From Ideonella sp. (GTDB lineage Bacteria > Pseudomonadota > Gammaproteobacteria > Burkholderiales > Burkholderiaceae_C), in assembly GCF_016702655.1 (NCBI RefSeq), contig NZ_JADJDO010000027.1, forward strand, positions 1-64,000: a stretch of DNA of 64,000 nt, in the 5' to 3' direction. The position numbers and the translations under genes are program-made. The notes beneath the pieces are model-generated. The model was not told the DNA's origin. It did no database searches and worked only from the letters and a program-made list of their open reading frames with translations. This document shows positions 14,913 through 22,571 of this stretch, in pieces (positions within the stretch are counted from its first letter, which is position 1; the number at the start of each line of letters is the position of its first letter).

Positions 14913-17585
14913 CTACCTGGCGCTTGCCGTTGCCGCGGTGTCGAGCTGCCCCGCAAGGCGCGTGCCTTCGCGCAGGCGGATGCCTTCGCGCAGGCGGATG
15001 GCGGCGGCCACCTGCTGTGCAGCGTCGCGCCCCGGCTCGCCGAGCAGGCGCTGCTGGGTTGCCAGCAATTCGTCGGCGCGTGCGGCTTCGTTGAAGGCGT
15101 CCGCTGCGCGGGGCAGCAGCCAGGGGCGGCCCCAGTCGGACGCCTTGGCAGAGAGCGCACCGAACTCGGCCTCGACGAACCGGTACGCCGGCTCCGCCAC
15201 GTCGCTGCGCGGGCCGATGGCGCTGGCCATCCAGGCCGCCCTTGACGGCTCCCATTCGTCTGTCAGCGCCAACGCCTGCACGCGCGCGACGAGCTTCGGG
15301 TCGCGCACCCGCGTCAGCGCAGCGCGCAATTGCCACGCGTCTTCGGCGCGGGTGGCTGCCTTCAAGGCCGCGCGCAGGCGCTCGAAGGTCGCCTCGTCGG
15401 CCTCACGCGCCACCGTGGCGATCACGGCGCCGCGCAGCGACGGGGGAATCGCGGCGCCGTCCGGGCGCTCGGCCTCCAGCGCCCGGGCGCGGGCGAGGGT
15501 CGGGCCGTCCTCGAACTGGCCCAATCGCTCGATCAAGTCGGCGCGCAGCGACAGGGTCTGCGAATCGTCGCTCGCGCCCGGCAACCATGAGAGTCGGGCC
15601 AGCTCGGGCGCGAGCACCTTGCGCGACCACGCGCGCAGGGCAGGCCGCGCCGGCGTGCCGCGCAGCGCCAGGTCGAGCGCCTCCAGGCGCTCGACGATGC
15701 CGCGCCATTCGCTGGCGCTGCGCCCCGCGGTGCCGCCGGCGACCAGCGACAGGTAGTCGATGAACGCGATGCGCCCGCTTTGAGCCAGGGCGTAGGTGTC
15801 GGCGAGCAAGCCGATGCGCTCGGCTGCCGGCAGCGTTGCAAACCCCGCGCGCAGGCGGGCGAACGAGACCGCGTCGTAGCGCACGCGGTAGTAGCCTCCA
15901 TCGCCGGCGTTGGCAACCACCGGTTCGGCGCAGCCGTCGAAGTCGATCTGCCGTGGCTCGAGCCCGAGCACGAGCGATCGTGTCTGCCGCCCGGCGGCGA
16001 GTGTGACCGGCACCTGCCAGGTGCCTGCCGCCTTGGTCGCTGGGTCGTCGGTATAGCGCTGCTGGCTCAAGCTGACTTCGGTGCGCCCACCGACGCAGCG
16101 CGTGGCGACGTCGAGCACCGGGAACCCGGGCTGTTCGACCCAGCCCGCGATCTGGCCGCCGACATCGCGCTTTGCAGCCTGCGACAAGTGGAACCACAAG
16201 TCGCCCGCGCTAGCGTTCGCGTAGGCGTGGGCGTGCATGTAGCGACGCAGCCCGTCGCGAAACGCCGCCTCGCCGAGCGCGGCTTCGAACATCGTCAGCA
16301 CCGCGCCGCCCTTCTGATACGTGATCTCGTCGAAGACGCCGAAGAACTGATCTTCGCTGACGATAGGCGTCGTGATCGGCCGCGTCGCCGGACCGGCGTC
16401 GCGCAGCATCGCCTCTTCCTTCGATGCCCGCTCGCGCAGCTTCAGGTTCCATTGCGGGTTGAAGTGCTCACTGGCCTTGTCCGCCATCCAGGTCGCGAAT
16501 GCTTCATTGAGCCAGATGTCGTCCCACCAGCCGGCGGTGACGAGGTTGCCGAACCACTGGTGCGAGATCTCGTGCGCGACGATGCTGAAGATTTGCCGCT
16601 GCGCCGCGGGCGAAGTGTGGGCCGGGTCGAACAGGAGGACGCTCTCTTCATACGAGATCAACCCCCAATCCTCCATCGCGCCACCTCGCGCGCCCGGAAC
16701 GGCCAGTTGGTCCAGCTTGGGCAGCATGTAGGGCGTGCCGAAGTAGCTGGCGTAGTAGCGCAGCAGTTGCTTGGTCGCCTGCATCGCGTAGGCACCCTGC
16801 TCGCGCTTGCCCTTGGCGGTGAGGATGCGCAGCTTGACGCCGTCCTGCTCGTCCGCCAGCGCATCGAACTCGCCGACCGCGACGGAGAACAGGTAACTCG
16901 GCATCGGTGGCGTGGCGGCGAAGCGCACACTGCGTCGACCCACCTCGACACTGTCTTGAAGCGCCGGCATGTTGGAGACCACCTGGTAGCGCGCCGGCGC
17001 GGTGACGCTGAGTTCGAAGCGGGCCCGGAACGCCGGCTCGTCGAACCCGGGAAACACCCGCCGCGCATGGGCCGGCTGCAACTGCGTGGCCATCATTCGC
17101 TGCGGTTCCGTCGCGCCGTCGAGCTTGTAGACCACGCTGAAAAGCCCCTGCGCGGTAGTCTGGACGCGGCCGCTGTACTCGATGGCCACGGTGTGGCGGC
17201 CGGCGGCGATCAGAGTTGCCGGCTCGGTCGCGAGGCGCCAGTGCCGGCGCTCGGCGTCCACCGTGACGGCCAGCAGCCGTTCGTGCCCGGCGGCGTCGAT
17301 CAGCCGTGCGCGCGTGGCGCTGAGTTCGTGCGCGTTGAGCACGATCGCTTCGACCGGCTTGCGCGCTTCCAGGTCTATCTGCACGCTGCCGGTGAAGGTC
17401 TCGCGCGTCGGGTCGAGGTCGAGCGCGAGCCGGACCGCGCTCGGCCGCACGTCTTTCGGCAATCGGCCGCCGGCCTGGTCGAAGTCGAAACGGGGCCCGG
17501 CTGCTGCACCGCTCGCCGCCAAGGCCAACACAACCGCGAGCAGGCCGTTGCGGGCCGCATCGAGTGAACCACAGGCATTGAGCAT
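14913..17585 (-). CDS. M1-family zinc aminopeptidase, exported
   Basis: Large metallopeptidase that removes N-terminal residues from peptides, probably in the periplasm. The start at 17585 gives a signal peptide (NGLLAVVLALAASGAAAG); longer starts would bury it. From that start, the substrate-anchoring GGAMEDWG is at about 301-308 and the zinc motif HEISHQW at 338-344 with the third ligand in NEAF (Glu361). The C-terminal half is a helical ERAP1-like domain. About 890 residues, normal for the family. The last residues contain a tandem repeat IRLREGIRLREG from an 18-bp duplication at 14963-14998. Intact, unlike many neighbours. Confidence 0.9.
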   Translation of the reverse strand: MLNACGSLDAARNGLLAVVLALAASGAAAGPRFDFDQAGGRLPKDVRPSAVRLALDLDPTRETFTGSVQIDLEARKPVEAIVLNAHELSATRARLIDAAGHERLLAVTVDAERRHWRLATEPATLIAAGRHTVAIEYSGRVQTTAQGLFSVVYKLDGATEPQRMMATQLQPAHARRVFPGFDEPAFRARFELSVTAPARYQVVSNMPALQDSVEVGRRSVRFAATPPMPSYLFSVAVGEFDALADEQDGVKLRILTAKGKREQGAYAMQATKQLLRYYASYFGTPYMLPKLDQLAVPGARGGAMEDWGLISYEESVLLFDPAHTSPAAQRQIFSIVAHEISHQWFGNLVTAGWWDDIWLNEAFATWMADKASEHFNPQWNLKLRERASKEEAMLRDAGPATRPITTPIVSEDQFFGVFDEITYQKGGAVLTMFEAALGEAAFRDGLRRYMHAHAYANASAGDLWFHLSQAAKRDVGGQIAGWVEQPGFPVLDVATRCVGGRTEVSLSQQRYTDDPATKAAGTWQVPVTLAAGRQTRSLVLGLEPRQIDFDGCAEPVVANAGDGGYYRVRYDAVSFARLRAGFATLPAAERIGLLADTYALAQSGRIAFIDYLSLVAGGTAGRSASEWRGIVERLEALDLALRGTPARPALRAWSRKVLAPELARLSWLPGASDDSQTLSLRADLIERLGQFEDGPTLARARALEAERPDGAAIPPSLRGAVIATVAREADEATFERLRAALKAATRAEDAWQLRAALTRVRDPKLVARVQALALTDEWEPSRAAWMASAIGPRSDVAEPAYRFVEAEFGALSAKASDWGRPWLLPRAADAFNEAARADELLATQQRLLGEPGRDAAQQVAAAIRLREGIRLREGTRLAGQLDTAATASAR
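14963..14998 (-). repeat. 18-bp tandem duplication in the aminopeptidase 3' end
   Basis: Two exact 18-bp units (14963-14980 and 14981-14998, unit TGCCTTCGCGCAGGCGGA on the plus strand) add six residues (IRLREG) near the C-terminus without changing frame. Confidence 0.75.
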
Positions 17586-17710
17586 CGCTGGCCCCAGGGG
17601 TGGGTTGGCACGAGACCGGATTGTCTTCCAGCCGAGCCCCGGCCTCGGCACGACTTCTCCCGCCCGTCCGAGTGAAGTTGAAGTCAGCGCCGCGGCTGCC
17701 TGCCGTGGCG

Positions 17711-17732
17711 GGTCCGGTTGAGCGGGTTAGGC
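17711..17732 (-). other. Integron attC-like half site
   Basis: On the minus strand, downstream of the SMR gene, GCCTAAC (17726-17732) is followed by CCGCTCAACCGGACC. This closely resembles the R''-L'' half of many attC sites (GCCTAAC, short spacer, TTCAAGCCG-type box). The matching second half is only weakly visible around 17660-17690, so the site would be degenerate. Confidence 0.35.
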
Positions 17733-17782
17733 CGCGCCTGCAAACTGGCCTACCCGTGCGTGAATTGCCCGACCACGGCTTG

Positions 17783-18103
17783 CTACCCGGGCGTTGCCAG
17801 CTTGAGCCCAATGATGCCGGCCACAATGAGACCAAGACTCGCCAGGCGACCTGCGCTGGCCGACTCACCGAACAGGATGATGCCGAGGATGGCTGTTCCC
17901 ACAGCCCCGACCCCGACCCATACGGCGTAGGACGTGCCCACTGGGAGCGACTTCATGGCGATGCCGAGCAAGACGACACTTGCGGTCATTGCTGCGAGAG
18001 TGAAGACGCTTGGCCAGAGCCGCGTAAACCCCTCTGTGTATTTGAGCCCGATGGCCCAGCCAACCTCAAGTAAGCCAGCTACAAGCAACAGAACCCACGC
18101 CAT
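17783..18103 (-). CDS. Small multidrug resistance exporter, SugE/Gdx type
   Basis: Four-helix inner-membrane exporter of 106 residues. MAWVLLLVAGLLEVGWAIGL carries the essential membrane Glu of SMR proteins. The third and fourth helices contain SYAVWVGVGAVGTAILGIIL and FGESASAGRLASLGLIVAG. The WVGVGAVG...LFGES pattern is that of the SugE/Gdx subgroup, which exports guanidinium, rather than EmrE. ATG at 18103 is preferred; 13 extra N-terminal residues are possible from 18142. I looked for a guanidine riboswitch upstream and saw none. It lies last in a co-oriented accessory block. Confidence 0.85.
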   Translation of the reverse strand: MAWVLLLVAGLLEVGWAIGLKYTEGFTRLWPSVFTLAAMTASVVLLGIAMKSLPVGTSYAVWVGVGAVGTAILGIILFGESASAGRLASLGLIVAGIIGLKLATPG

Positions 18104-18259
18104 ACGTCCGCTCCTCGGAGTGTGTGAAGCAGCATTCTCCATGCAGTGCGCCAGCTGATTTGACGAGGCGTGCGAGCCGGTGAGCTCTTTGGCCTGCGCG
18201 GCCCACGTGCGAACTGGGCGATTGATTGCTCGGCGTAACGGTTGAGTTGGCCGTCAGCG

Positions 18260-18592
18260 TTATGCCGCTACGCGCTGTTGAAGTGCCTCTTGCGCCAAGG
18301 CGTTGATGCTCTTGCCTTCGGCCTGAGCAACGATGGCGAGCTTTTCGTGAAGGTCCGGCGGGATGCGCAAGTTGAACTTTCCGGAGTAGCTGCGCCGAGG
18401 CTCGATGCCCTTCTCTCGGCAGACTTGGAGGAAGACCTCGAGAGACTTCTTGAACTCGGCGCGAAGCTCCTTCGGGTTCTTCCCGTAGAAGTCGGCTCCG
18501 CCGGTGAGACCGAGAATCTCTCCGCGGAACATGTCGATCTCGGGGTCGTACTCGATCTTGGCGTTGAATCCGTCTAGGGTCATGATGTTCAT
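18260..18592 (-). CDS. HicB-family antitoxin
   Basis: Antitoxin of a HicAB module, 110 residues. The N-terminal half (FNAKIEYDPEIDMFRGEILGL, TGGADFYGKNPKELRAEFKK) is the HicB partial RNase H-like fold. The C-terminal half (GKFNLRIPPDLHEKLAIVAQ) is a ribbon-helix-helix DNA-binding domain. The ATG at 18592 overlaps the hicA stop by four bases (ATGA), so translation is coupled. Its stop lies inside GCATAACG, followed by a region with attC-like features. It is expected to neutralise HicA and repress the operon. Confidence 0.85.
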   Translation of the reverse strand: MNIMTLDGFNAKIEYDPEIDMFRGEILGLTGGADFYGKNPKELRAEFKKSLEVFLQVCREKGIEPRRSYSGKFNLRIPPDLHEKLAIVAQAEGKSINALAQEALQQRVAA

Positions 18593-18852
18593 GGGGTGAC
18601 TCCGTGCTGTTCGAGCCACTTCCGCACCGCGACAACTGCTCCTTTGTCGGTGTGAGGCGAGGGATGTGGACGGTGGAAGACTCGAATCTCGGTGAACAGA
18701 ACAACGGCGACGCGACTACCTTCGCGCTCGCTGACCTCTGCGCCAAGTTCGACGAACAGGGCCTCGATGTCTTTCCAGGCGATGTTCGCGCTGGTCGGGT
18801 GAGCGTAGAGGGCCTCGAGCGTGCGTTGGTGCTTGCGCTTCACGAGGAACAT
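18589..18852 (-). CDS. HicA-family mRNA interferase toxin
   Basis: 87-residue toxin of a HicAB module; HicA proteins cleave mRNA using a double-stranded-RNA-binding-like fold with a catalytic histidine. Visible are KRKHQRTLEALYAHPTSANI, IEALFVELGAEVSEREGSRV and RVFHRPHPSPHTDKGAVVAV, with a candidate catalytic His in the FHRPHP segment. It is translated first and overlaps hicB by four bases. An inverted repeat GGTACC-N7-GGTACC sits right against the start codon. Confidence 0.85.
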   Translation of the reverse strand: MFLVKRKHQRTLEALYAHPTSANIAWKDIEALFVELGAEVSEREGSRVAVVLFTEIRVFHRPHPSPHTDKGAVVAVRKWLEQHGVTP

Positions 18853-18871
18853 GGTACCAGAGAGCGGTACC
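18853..18871. promoter_or_regulatory. Candidate HicB operator
   Basis: Two GGTACC palindromes separated by seven bases, directly upstream of the hicA start. The placement is where a ribbon-helix-helix antitoxin usually binds; this is inference from symmetry. Confidence 0.4.
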
Positions 18872-18903
18872 GGGCGTGCAGGGGCGCCCGATTCTGAAGG
18901 CTA

Positions 18904-19422
18904 TCAACGTTTGGCGTCAATTCTGCAGACGTAGCGCACTTCTTGAAGCTGCCGACCACCCAACTCGAACTGCTGCGGAGGCAGGTTGTCCGCCACGAAG
19001 CCTACGGACTGATAGAAGCGAATGGCTTGCTGGTTCTCTGGGAACACCCACAGGCAGCACGTGCCGTAGCCCTGCTGAGACAAGAGCTCTCGAGCCCGCT
19101 GCCACAACTGGTGCCCTACGCCCTTGAACCAACTGTTCGGGGCGACGTAGATGGCCCATACCTCCGCCTGGGAGGAAGGCGCATCCTTGTCTCGGCAGGC
19201 GCCGAACGACACCCAGCCGAGAACGGTGCCGTTGTCCTTGGCCACGAGCAACTCCGGTTGCCCAGACTCGACGGTCCTCCTCCACATGGCTTCCCGCTGC
19301 TCGACTGACAGGGAGGCGAGATAGTCGGCGGGAACGATTCGCGCGTAGGCCGAGCGCCAAGCATCGACGTGAATTTCGGCTACGGCGCGAACGTCGGACA
19401 GCGTGGCGCGGTCGATGTTCAT
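18904..19422 (-). CDS. GNAT-family N-acetyltransferase
   Basis: 172 residues of the GNAT fold. It begins MNIDRATLSDVRAVAEIHVD, with the substrate-side region AYARIVPADYLASLS. Then VWAIYVAPNSWFKGVGHQLW contains the acetyl-CoA loop (Q/R-x-x-G-x-G/A variant: WFKGVGHQL), and VFPENQQAIRFYQSVGFV is the conserved C-terminal helix and strand. Substrate unknown; such genes are common integron or island cargo. GC content is visibly lower than that of flanking housekeeping genes. Its start lies against GCCCAAC (19427-19433), an attC core-like heptamer. Confidence 0.85.
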   Translation of the reverse strand: MNIDRATLSDVRAVAEIHVDAWRSAYARIVPADYLASLSVEQREAMWRRTVESGQPELLVAKDNGTVLGWVSFGACRDKDAPSSQAEVWAIYVAPNSWFKGVGHQLWQRARELLSQQGYGTCCLWVFPENQQAIRFYQSVGFVADNLPPQQFELGGRQLQEVRYVCRIDAKR

Positions 19423-19426
19423 TGCC

Positions 19427-19447
19427 GCCCAACGTTCGAGTTCGGCG
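19427..19447. other. Integron attC-like half site
   Basis: Between the higA-type stop and the GNAT start, the minus strand reads CGCCGAACTCGAACGTTGGGC. The GTTGGGC end matches the attC R' core (GTTRRRY), and GCCGAACTCGAAC resembles the adjacent L' box. The other half of the site is not visible in the short gap. Confidence 0.35.
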
Positions 19448-19759
19448 TCACTTCACTGGCACCAACCTGACCTGAAGTTCGCAGCCGACTGCCTGAGCGT
19501 AGCGCCGGAGCGTGCTGAGCGATGGCGTGTGCTTTCCGGCAGACTCCAGTCGCGAAATTGCGCTCTTGGTGGTGCCCATGCGCTCGGCGACAACATCTTG
19601 GGTCAGGCCGGCACGCGTGCGGGCCTTCAGAAGTTGATCGACGACGCTGTACTCCAGTTCGAGTGCGTCGTAGGCTGCATCGAACCCACGCCTGGCCTTT
19701 GCCTTGGCCAGAAAGGACTTGTGGTCATGCTTGACAGGCGCGTACTTCAAATCAGGCAT
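19448..19759 (-). CDS. HigA-like XRE-family antitoxin
   Basis: 103-residue antitoxin with a C-terminal helix-turn-helix: LLKARTRAGLTQDVVAERMG and TTKSAISRLESAGKHTPSLS are the classic XRE helices 1 to 4. The N-terminal half (HDHKSFLAKAKARRGFDAAY) would bind the toxin. ATG at 19759 overlaps the toxin stop (19752) by eight bases. Toxin-first gene order and domain type fit the HigBA group. It probably binds the 16-bp palindrome upstream of the toxin. Confidence 0.85.
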   Translation of the reverse strand: MPDLKYAPVKHDHKSFLAKAKARRGFDAAYDALELEYSVVDQLLKARTRAGLTQDVVAERMGTTKSAISRLESAGKHTPSLSTLRRYAQAVGCELQVRLVPVK

Positions 19760-20084
19760 CGTGCAACTCCTTGACGCGCTTGCGCGCGAGCACCAACTCC
19801 TTGTCTGGGGTCTGCTGCGTCTTCTTGATGAACGCGTGGACCACCACAATGCGCCTGCCGACGAGAAAGCAGTAGAAGGCGCGCCCGATTCCCGAGCGTC
19901 CTCTCGGTCTGAGCTCGAAGAGGCCACCGCCCATGGCGCGCGAGTGCGGCAACCGCAGGTTTGGCCCGTGTTCCATCAGCAACTCGACGAGGCGAGCGTA
20001 GTCGGCAAGTACGTCGACCGGCCACGACTCAACCTCGGTGAGGACGCGGGGGTGGAAGTACTCGACCTCGTACGGCACGCGCAC
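19752..20084 (-). CDS. HigB/RelE-type toxin (Gp49-like)
   Basis: 110-residue protein of the phage-derived Gp49-like/HigB family, ribosome-associated mRNA interferases. It starts MRVPYEVEYFHPRVLTEVES, with the core LPHSRAMGGGLFELRPRGRS and the strands RAFYCFLVGRRIVVVHAFIK. The ending KTQQTPDKELVLARKRVKEL is the family-typical K-T-xxTPxxEixxA motif. GTG at 20084 is the start used; it lies 3 bp from a perfect palindrome that would be the autoregulatory operator. Confidence 0.85.
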   Translation of the reverse strand: MRVPYEVEYFHPRVLTEVESWPVDVLADYARLVELLMEHGPNLRLPHSRAMGGGLFELRPRGRSGIGRAFYCFLVGRRIVVVHAFIKKTQQTPDKELVLARKRVKELHDA

Positions 20085-20087
20085 ATG

Positions 20088-20103
20088 TTAGCACATGTGC
20101 TAA
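20088..20103. promoter_or_regulatory. Perfect 16-bp palindrome, candidate HigA operator
   Basis: TTAGCACATGTGCTAA, fully symmetric, directly upstream of the toxin start. It is AT-richer than its surroundings and sits where the promoter of the toxin-antitoxin operon is expected. Confidence 0.6.
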
Positions 20104-20441
20104 CTCATGGGGAGGGAGGCAGTGACGCCGAAAACGTGTTTTCAGGCGCACCGGCGCGCCAATAACCTGATAGTGGCGCAAGGATGCGCCCACAACCGGT
20201 AATCGGCGCAACGGCACTCAAGGGCGCCTTCCCGGTGGCTGTAACACGGGGGTCTACAGAATCGGCGCCCAGCCTAAGCCTTCCACCCTTCTCGCGACAA
20301 CCTTCGCCGTGCGTCGCGCCGCGACCGCCGCATCGAGCGTGCCGAAATGCCACGCACCCTGGCTCACCCCGCACCCGACATGATCGTCGCCATGCCAAGC
20401 GCGCCGCGCCCGGGCAGCGGTCAGTTGAGCCACCGCACCTG
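20104..20441. other. Intergenic region at the edge of the accessory block
   Basis: No convincing gene. A small palindrome GAAAACGTGTTTTC lies at 20130-20143. On the minus strand a frame ending near 20254 (FGTLDAAVAARRTAKVVARR) looks slightly protein-like and may be a remnant of a truncated gene, but I cannot assign it. Confidence 0.4.
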
Positions 20442-21410
20442 TCAAGCGCCCCCATCTCCCTTGCGCCACACCATCTCCCGATACCCCTGCAGCCCCATGC
20501 TCACGGTCCAGCGTCCCAGCGCCGCGGCCGCCAAATTACGTCCGCGCTCGGCCGAGCGACCGCCGAGCCAGCGCCGCGTCAACGGCGGCACGAGCAGGAA
20601 GAGGCTGGCCATGCGATCGAGGCGCCGGAAGTTCGGCATCACCGCCGCGGCGAGCGACTCGTTGCTGACGAGCTGCAGCCCGGCGGCCGCGGCCTGGCCG
20701 ACGAGTGTCTCGACATGCTGGAACGCGTCCACCGCCATCGACTTCTCGACCACGGTGACCGCGAGGGCCTCTTCGGCGCTCATCGTCTCCACCGCCCGCT
20801 CGCGATAGCCGTCGAACAGCACGAACAGCCCGCCAGGGCGCAGCACGCGCGCCTGTTCGGCCAGCGCGCGCGGCACGTCGGTCGCGTGGCAGAAGCCCTC
20901 GACGCAGAACACGCAATCGAACGACCCGGCCTCGAACGGCAGCGCGTGCATGTCGGCGCGCGACAGCGCGACGCCGGCCAGCGCCGGCCGCGACTGCGCG
21001 TGCCTGACGTTGCGCGGCGTGAGGTCGATGCCCGAGAAGCGCACGCCGGGCCAGCGCGGCGCGAGGTATTCGAGGTTGAAGCCCTTGCCGAAGGCGAGCT
21101 CCAGCACGTCGGCCGGCGGCTGCGCGGCCCACAGCGCCTCGAGGCGCTGCGCCTGGCCGAGGTAGCCCTCGCGGTCGAAGCGCCCGCCCGGATTGAGGGC
21201 CATGTGCATCGCCCCCTCGGCGGAGTGGTAGCGCCGGTAGGGGTGGAAGTTCTGGTGGTAGTAGCTCGTGATCAGCGGCGCGTCGGCCGGCTGGCGCGCG
21301 ATCGCGTCCAGGTCGAACACGCGGCGCAACTGCGCAAGGCGCCGCGCGAGGCGCTTCGCGTCGGCGCTGCGCTGCGCTGGCTTGTGCGCTGTGGCGGGAA
21401 AGGAGGGCAT
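20442..21410 (-). CDS. Class I SAM-dependent methyltransferase
   Basis: 322-residue methyltransferase. The SAM-binding motif I is VLELAFGKGFNLEYLAPRWP (residues about 115-134), with acidic loop FSGIDLTPRN, motif ADMHALPFEAGSFDCVFCVE and ARVLRPGGLFVLFDG, all typical of the UbiE/Methyltransf_11 group. The N-terminal extension (ITSYYHQNFHPYRRYHSAEG) resembles that of proteins methylating lipid or small-molecule substrates. The substrate cannot be told. ATG at 21410 follows AGGAGGG-type sequence on the opposite reading and begins MPSFPATAHK. Confidence 0.75.
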   Translation of the reverse strand: MPSFPATAHKPAQRSADAKRLARRLAQLRRVFDLDAIARQPADAPLITSYYHQNFHPYRRYHSAEGAMHMALNPGGRFDREGYLGQAQRLEALWAAQPPADVLELAFGKGFNLEYLAPRWPGVRFSGIDLTPRNVRHAQSRPALAGVALSRADMHALPFEAGSFDCVFCVEGFCHATDVPRALAEQARVLRPGGLFVLFDGYRERAVETMSAEEALAVTVVEKSMAVDAFQHVETLVGQAAAAGLQLVSNESLAAAVMPNFRRLDRMASLFLLVPPLTRRWLGGRSAERGRNLAAAALGRWTVSMGLQGYREMVWRKGDGGA

Positions 21411-21486
21411 GCACGGATTCTCGGCGCAGCGGCGCGGCACTGCCAGGGCACGGCGGCCCCGGATGGCTTGCGCTAGTCTCTCGACG

Positions 21487-22564
21487 ATGCCGATCACGCT
21501 CGCCCACCTGCGCGCCCACGCCCTCGCGCGCAGTCTCTTCGCTCCCACCACCTTGCCCAAGGCGATCGCGCGCCTCGGCTTCGTGCAGGCCGATCCGCTG
21601 CGCGCGCCGGCGCGCGCGCAGGACCTGACGCTGCGCCATCGCGTCAAGGACTACGCCGCCGGCGACCTCGAGCGACGCTACCCGCGCCTTCGCGGTCGAG
21701 GAGGACTTCTTCGTCAACTACGGCTTCCTGCCGCGCGCGACGCAGGCGTTGATGCACCCGCGCACGCCGCGCAGCGTGTGGACGGCGGCGCGGCGGCGCC
21801 AGGCCGAGTCGGTGCTCGCGTTCGTGCGCGAGCGCGGCGTCGTGCACCCGCGCGAGGTCGACGCCGCGTTCGCGCACGGCAAGACGCGCAACTGGTTCGG
21901 CGGGTCCAGCAACGCGAGCACCGAGCTGCTCGACGCGATGCACTACCGCGGGCTGCTGCGCATCGCGCGGCGCGAGGGCGGCGTGCGCCTGTACGCGGTG
22001 CGCGAGGCGACGCCTGCGGCCGAGGATCCGGCGGCGGCGCTCGACGCGCTGCTCGACGTTGCCGTGGCCAAGTACGCGCCGCTGCCGTCGCCGACGCTCG
22101 GCTTGCTGGCGAGTGGCGTGTGCGTCGGCGCGCCGCAGTGGCGCGCCGATCGCGCGCGCATGCTGCAGCGCGCCCGCGCCCGGCTCGCGTCGGCGCGCGT
22201 CGACGGCGTCGACTGGGTCTGGCCGGCGCAGAAGCGCATCCGGCGCGTGCAGGCGCCGGAGTGCGTGCACCTGCTGGCGCCGTTCGACCCGGTGGTCTGG
22301 GACCGCCGGCGCTTCGAGCTCTTCTGGGGCTGGGCCTACCGCTTCGAGGCCTACACGCCGGCGGCCAAGCGCGTGCGCGGCCACTACGCGCTGCCGCTGC
22401 TGTGGCGCGATGCGGTGATCGGGTGGGCCAACCTGTCGGTGCAGCACGGCCGGCTGGTGCACGAGATCGGCTACGTGTCCGGCCGCGCGCCGCGCGACGC
22501 CGCGTTCCGGCGCGAACTCGACGCCGAACTCGAGCGAATGCGGCGCTTTCTCGGCGTCGCGTAG
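21487..22564 (+). CDS. YcaQ/AlkX-type winged-helix DNA glycosylase (frameshifted)
   Basis: Member of the HTH_42 family of DNA glycosylases that unhook alkylated bases and interstrand crosslinks. The N-terminus ARLGFVQADPLRAPARAQDL contains QAD, matching the QxD catalytic motif of the AlkX/YcaQ subgroup. A one-base loss near 21690 is followed by EEDFFVNYGFLPRATQALM. FVRERGVVHPREVDAAFAHG, MHYRGLLRIARREGG and LLAPFDPVVWDRRRFELFWG are all family features. About 360 residues in total. It ends 7 bp from the convergent MFS gene. Confidence 0.8.
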
Positions 22565-22571
22565 CGCGTCG

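Noticed and set aside
18104..18250. Guanidine riboswitch before the SugE/Gdx-type gene
   Set aside because: No pair of ACGR-loop hairpins and no ykkC-like core could be found.
20254..20469. Small minus-strand frame next to the methyltransferase
   Set aside because: It overlaps the end of the methyltransferase gene and only its last 35 residues look protein-like, so it is at best a remnant.
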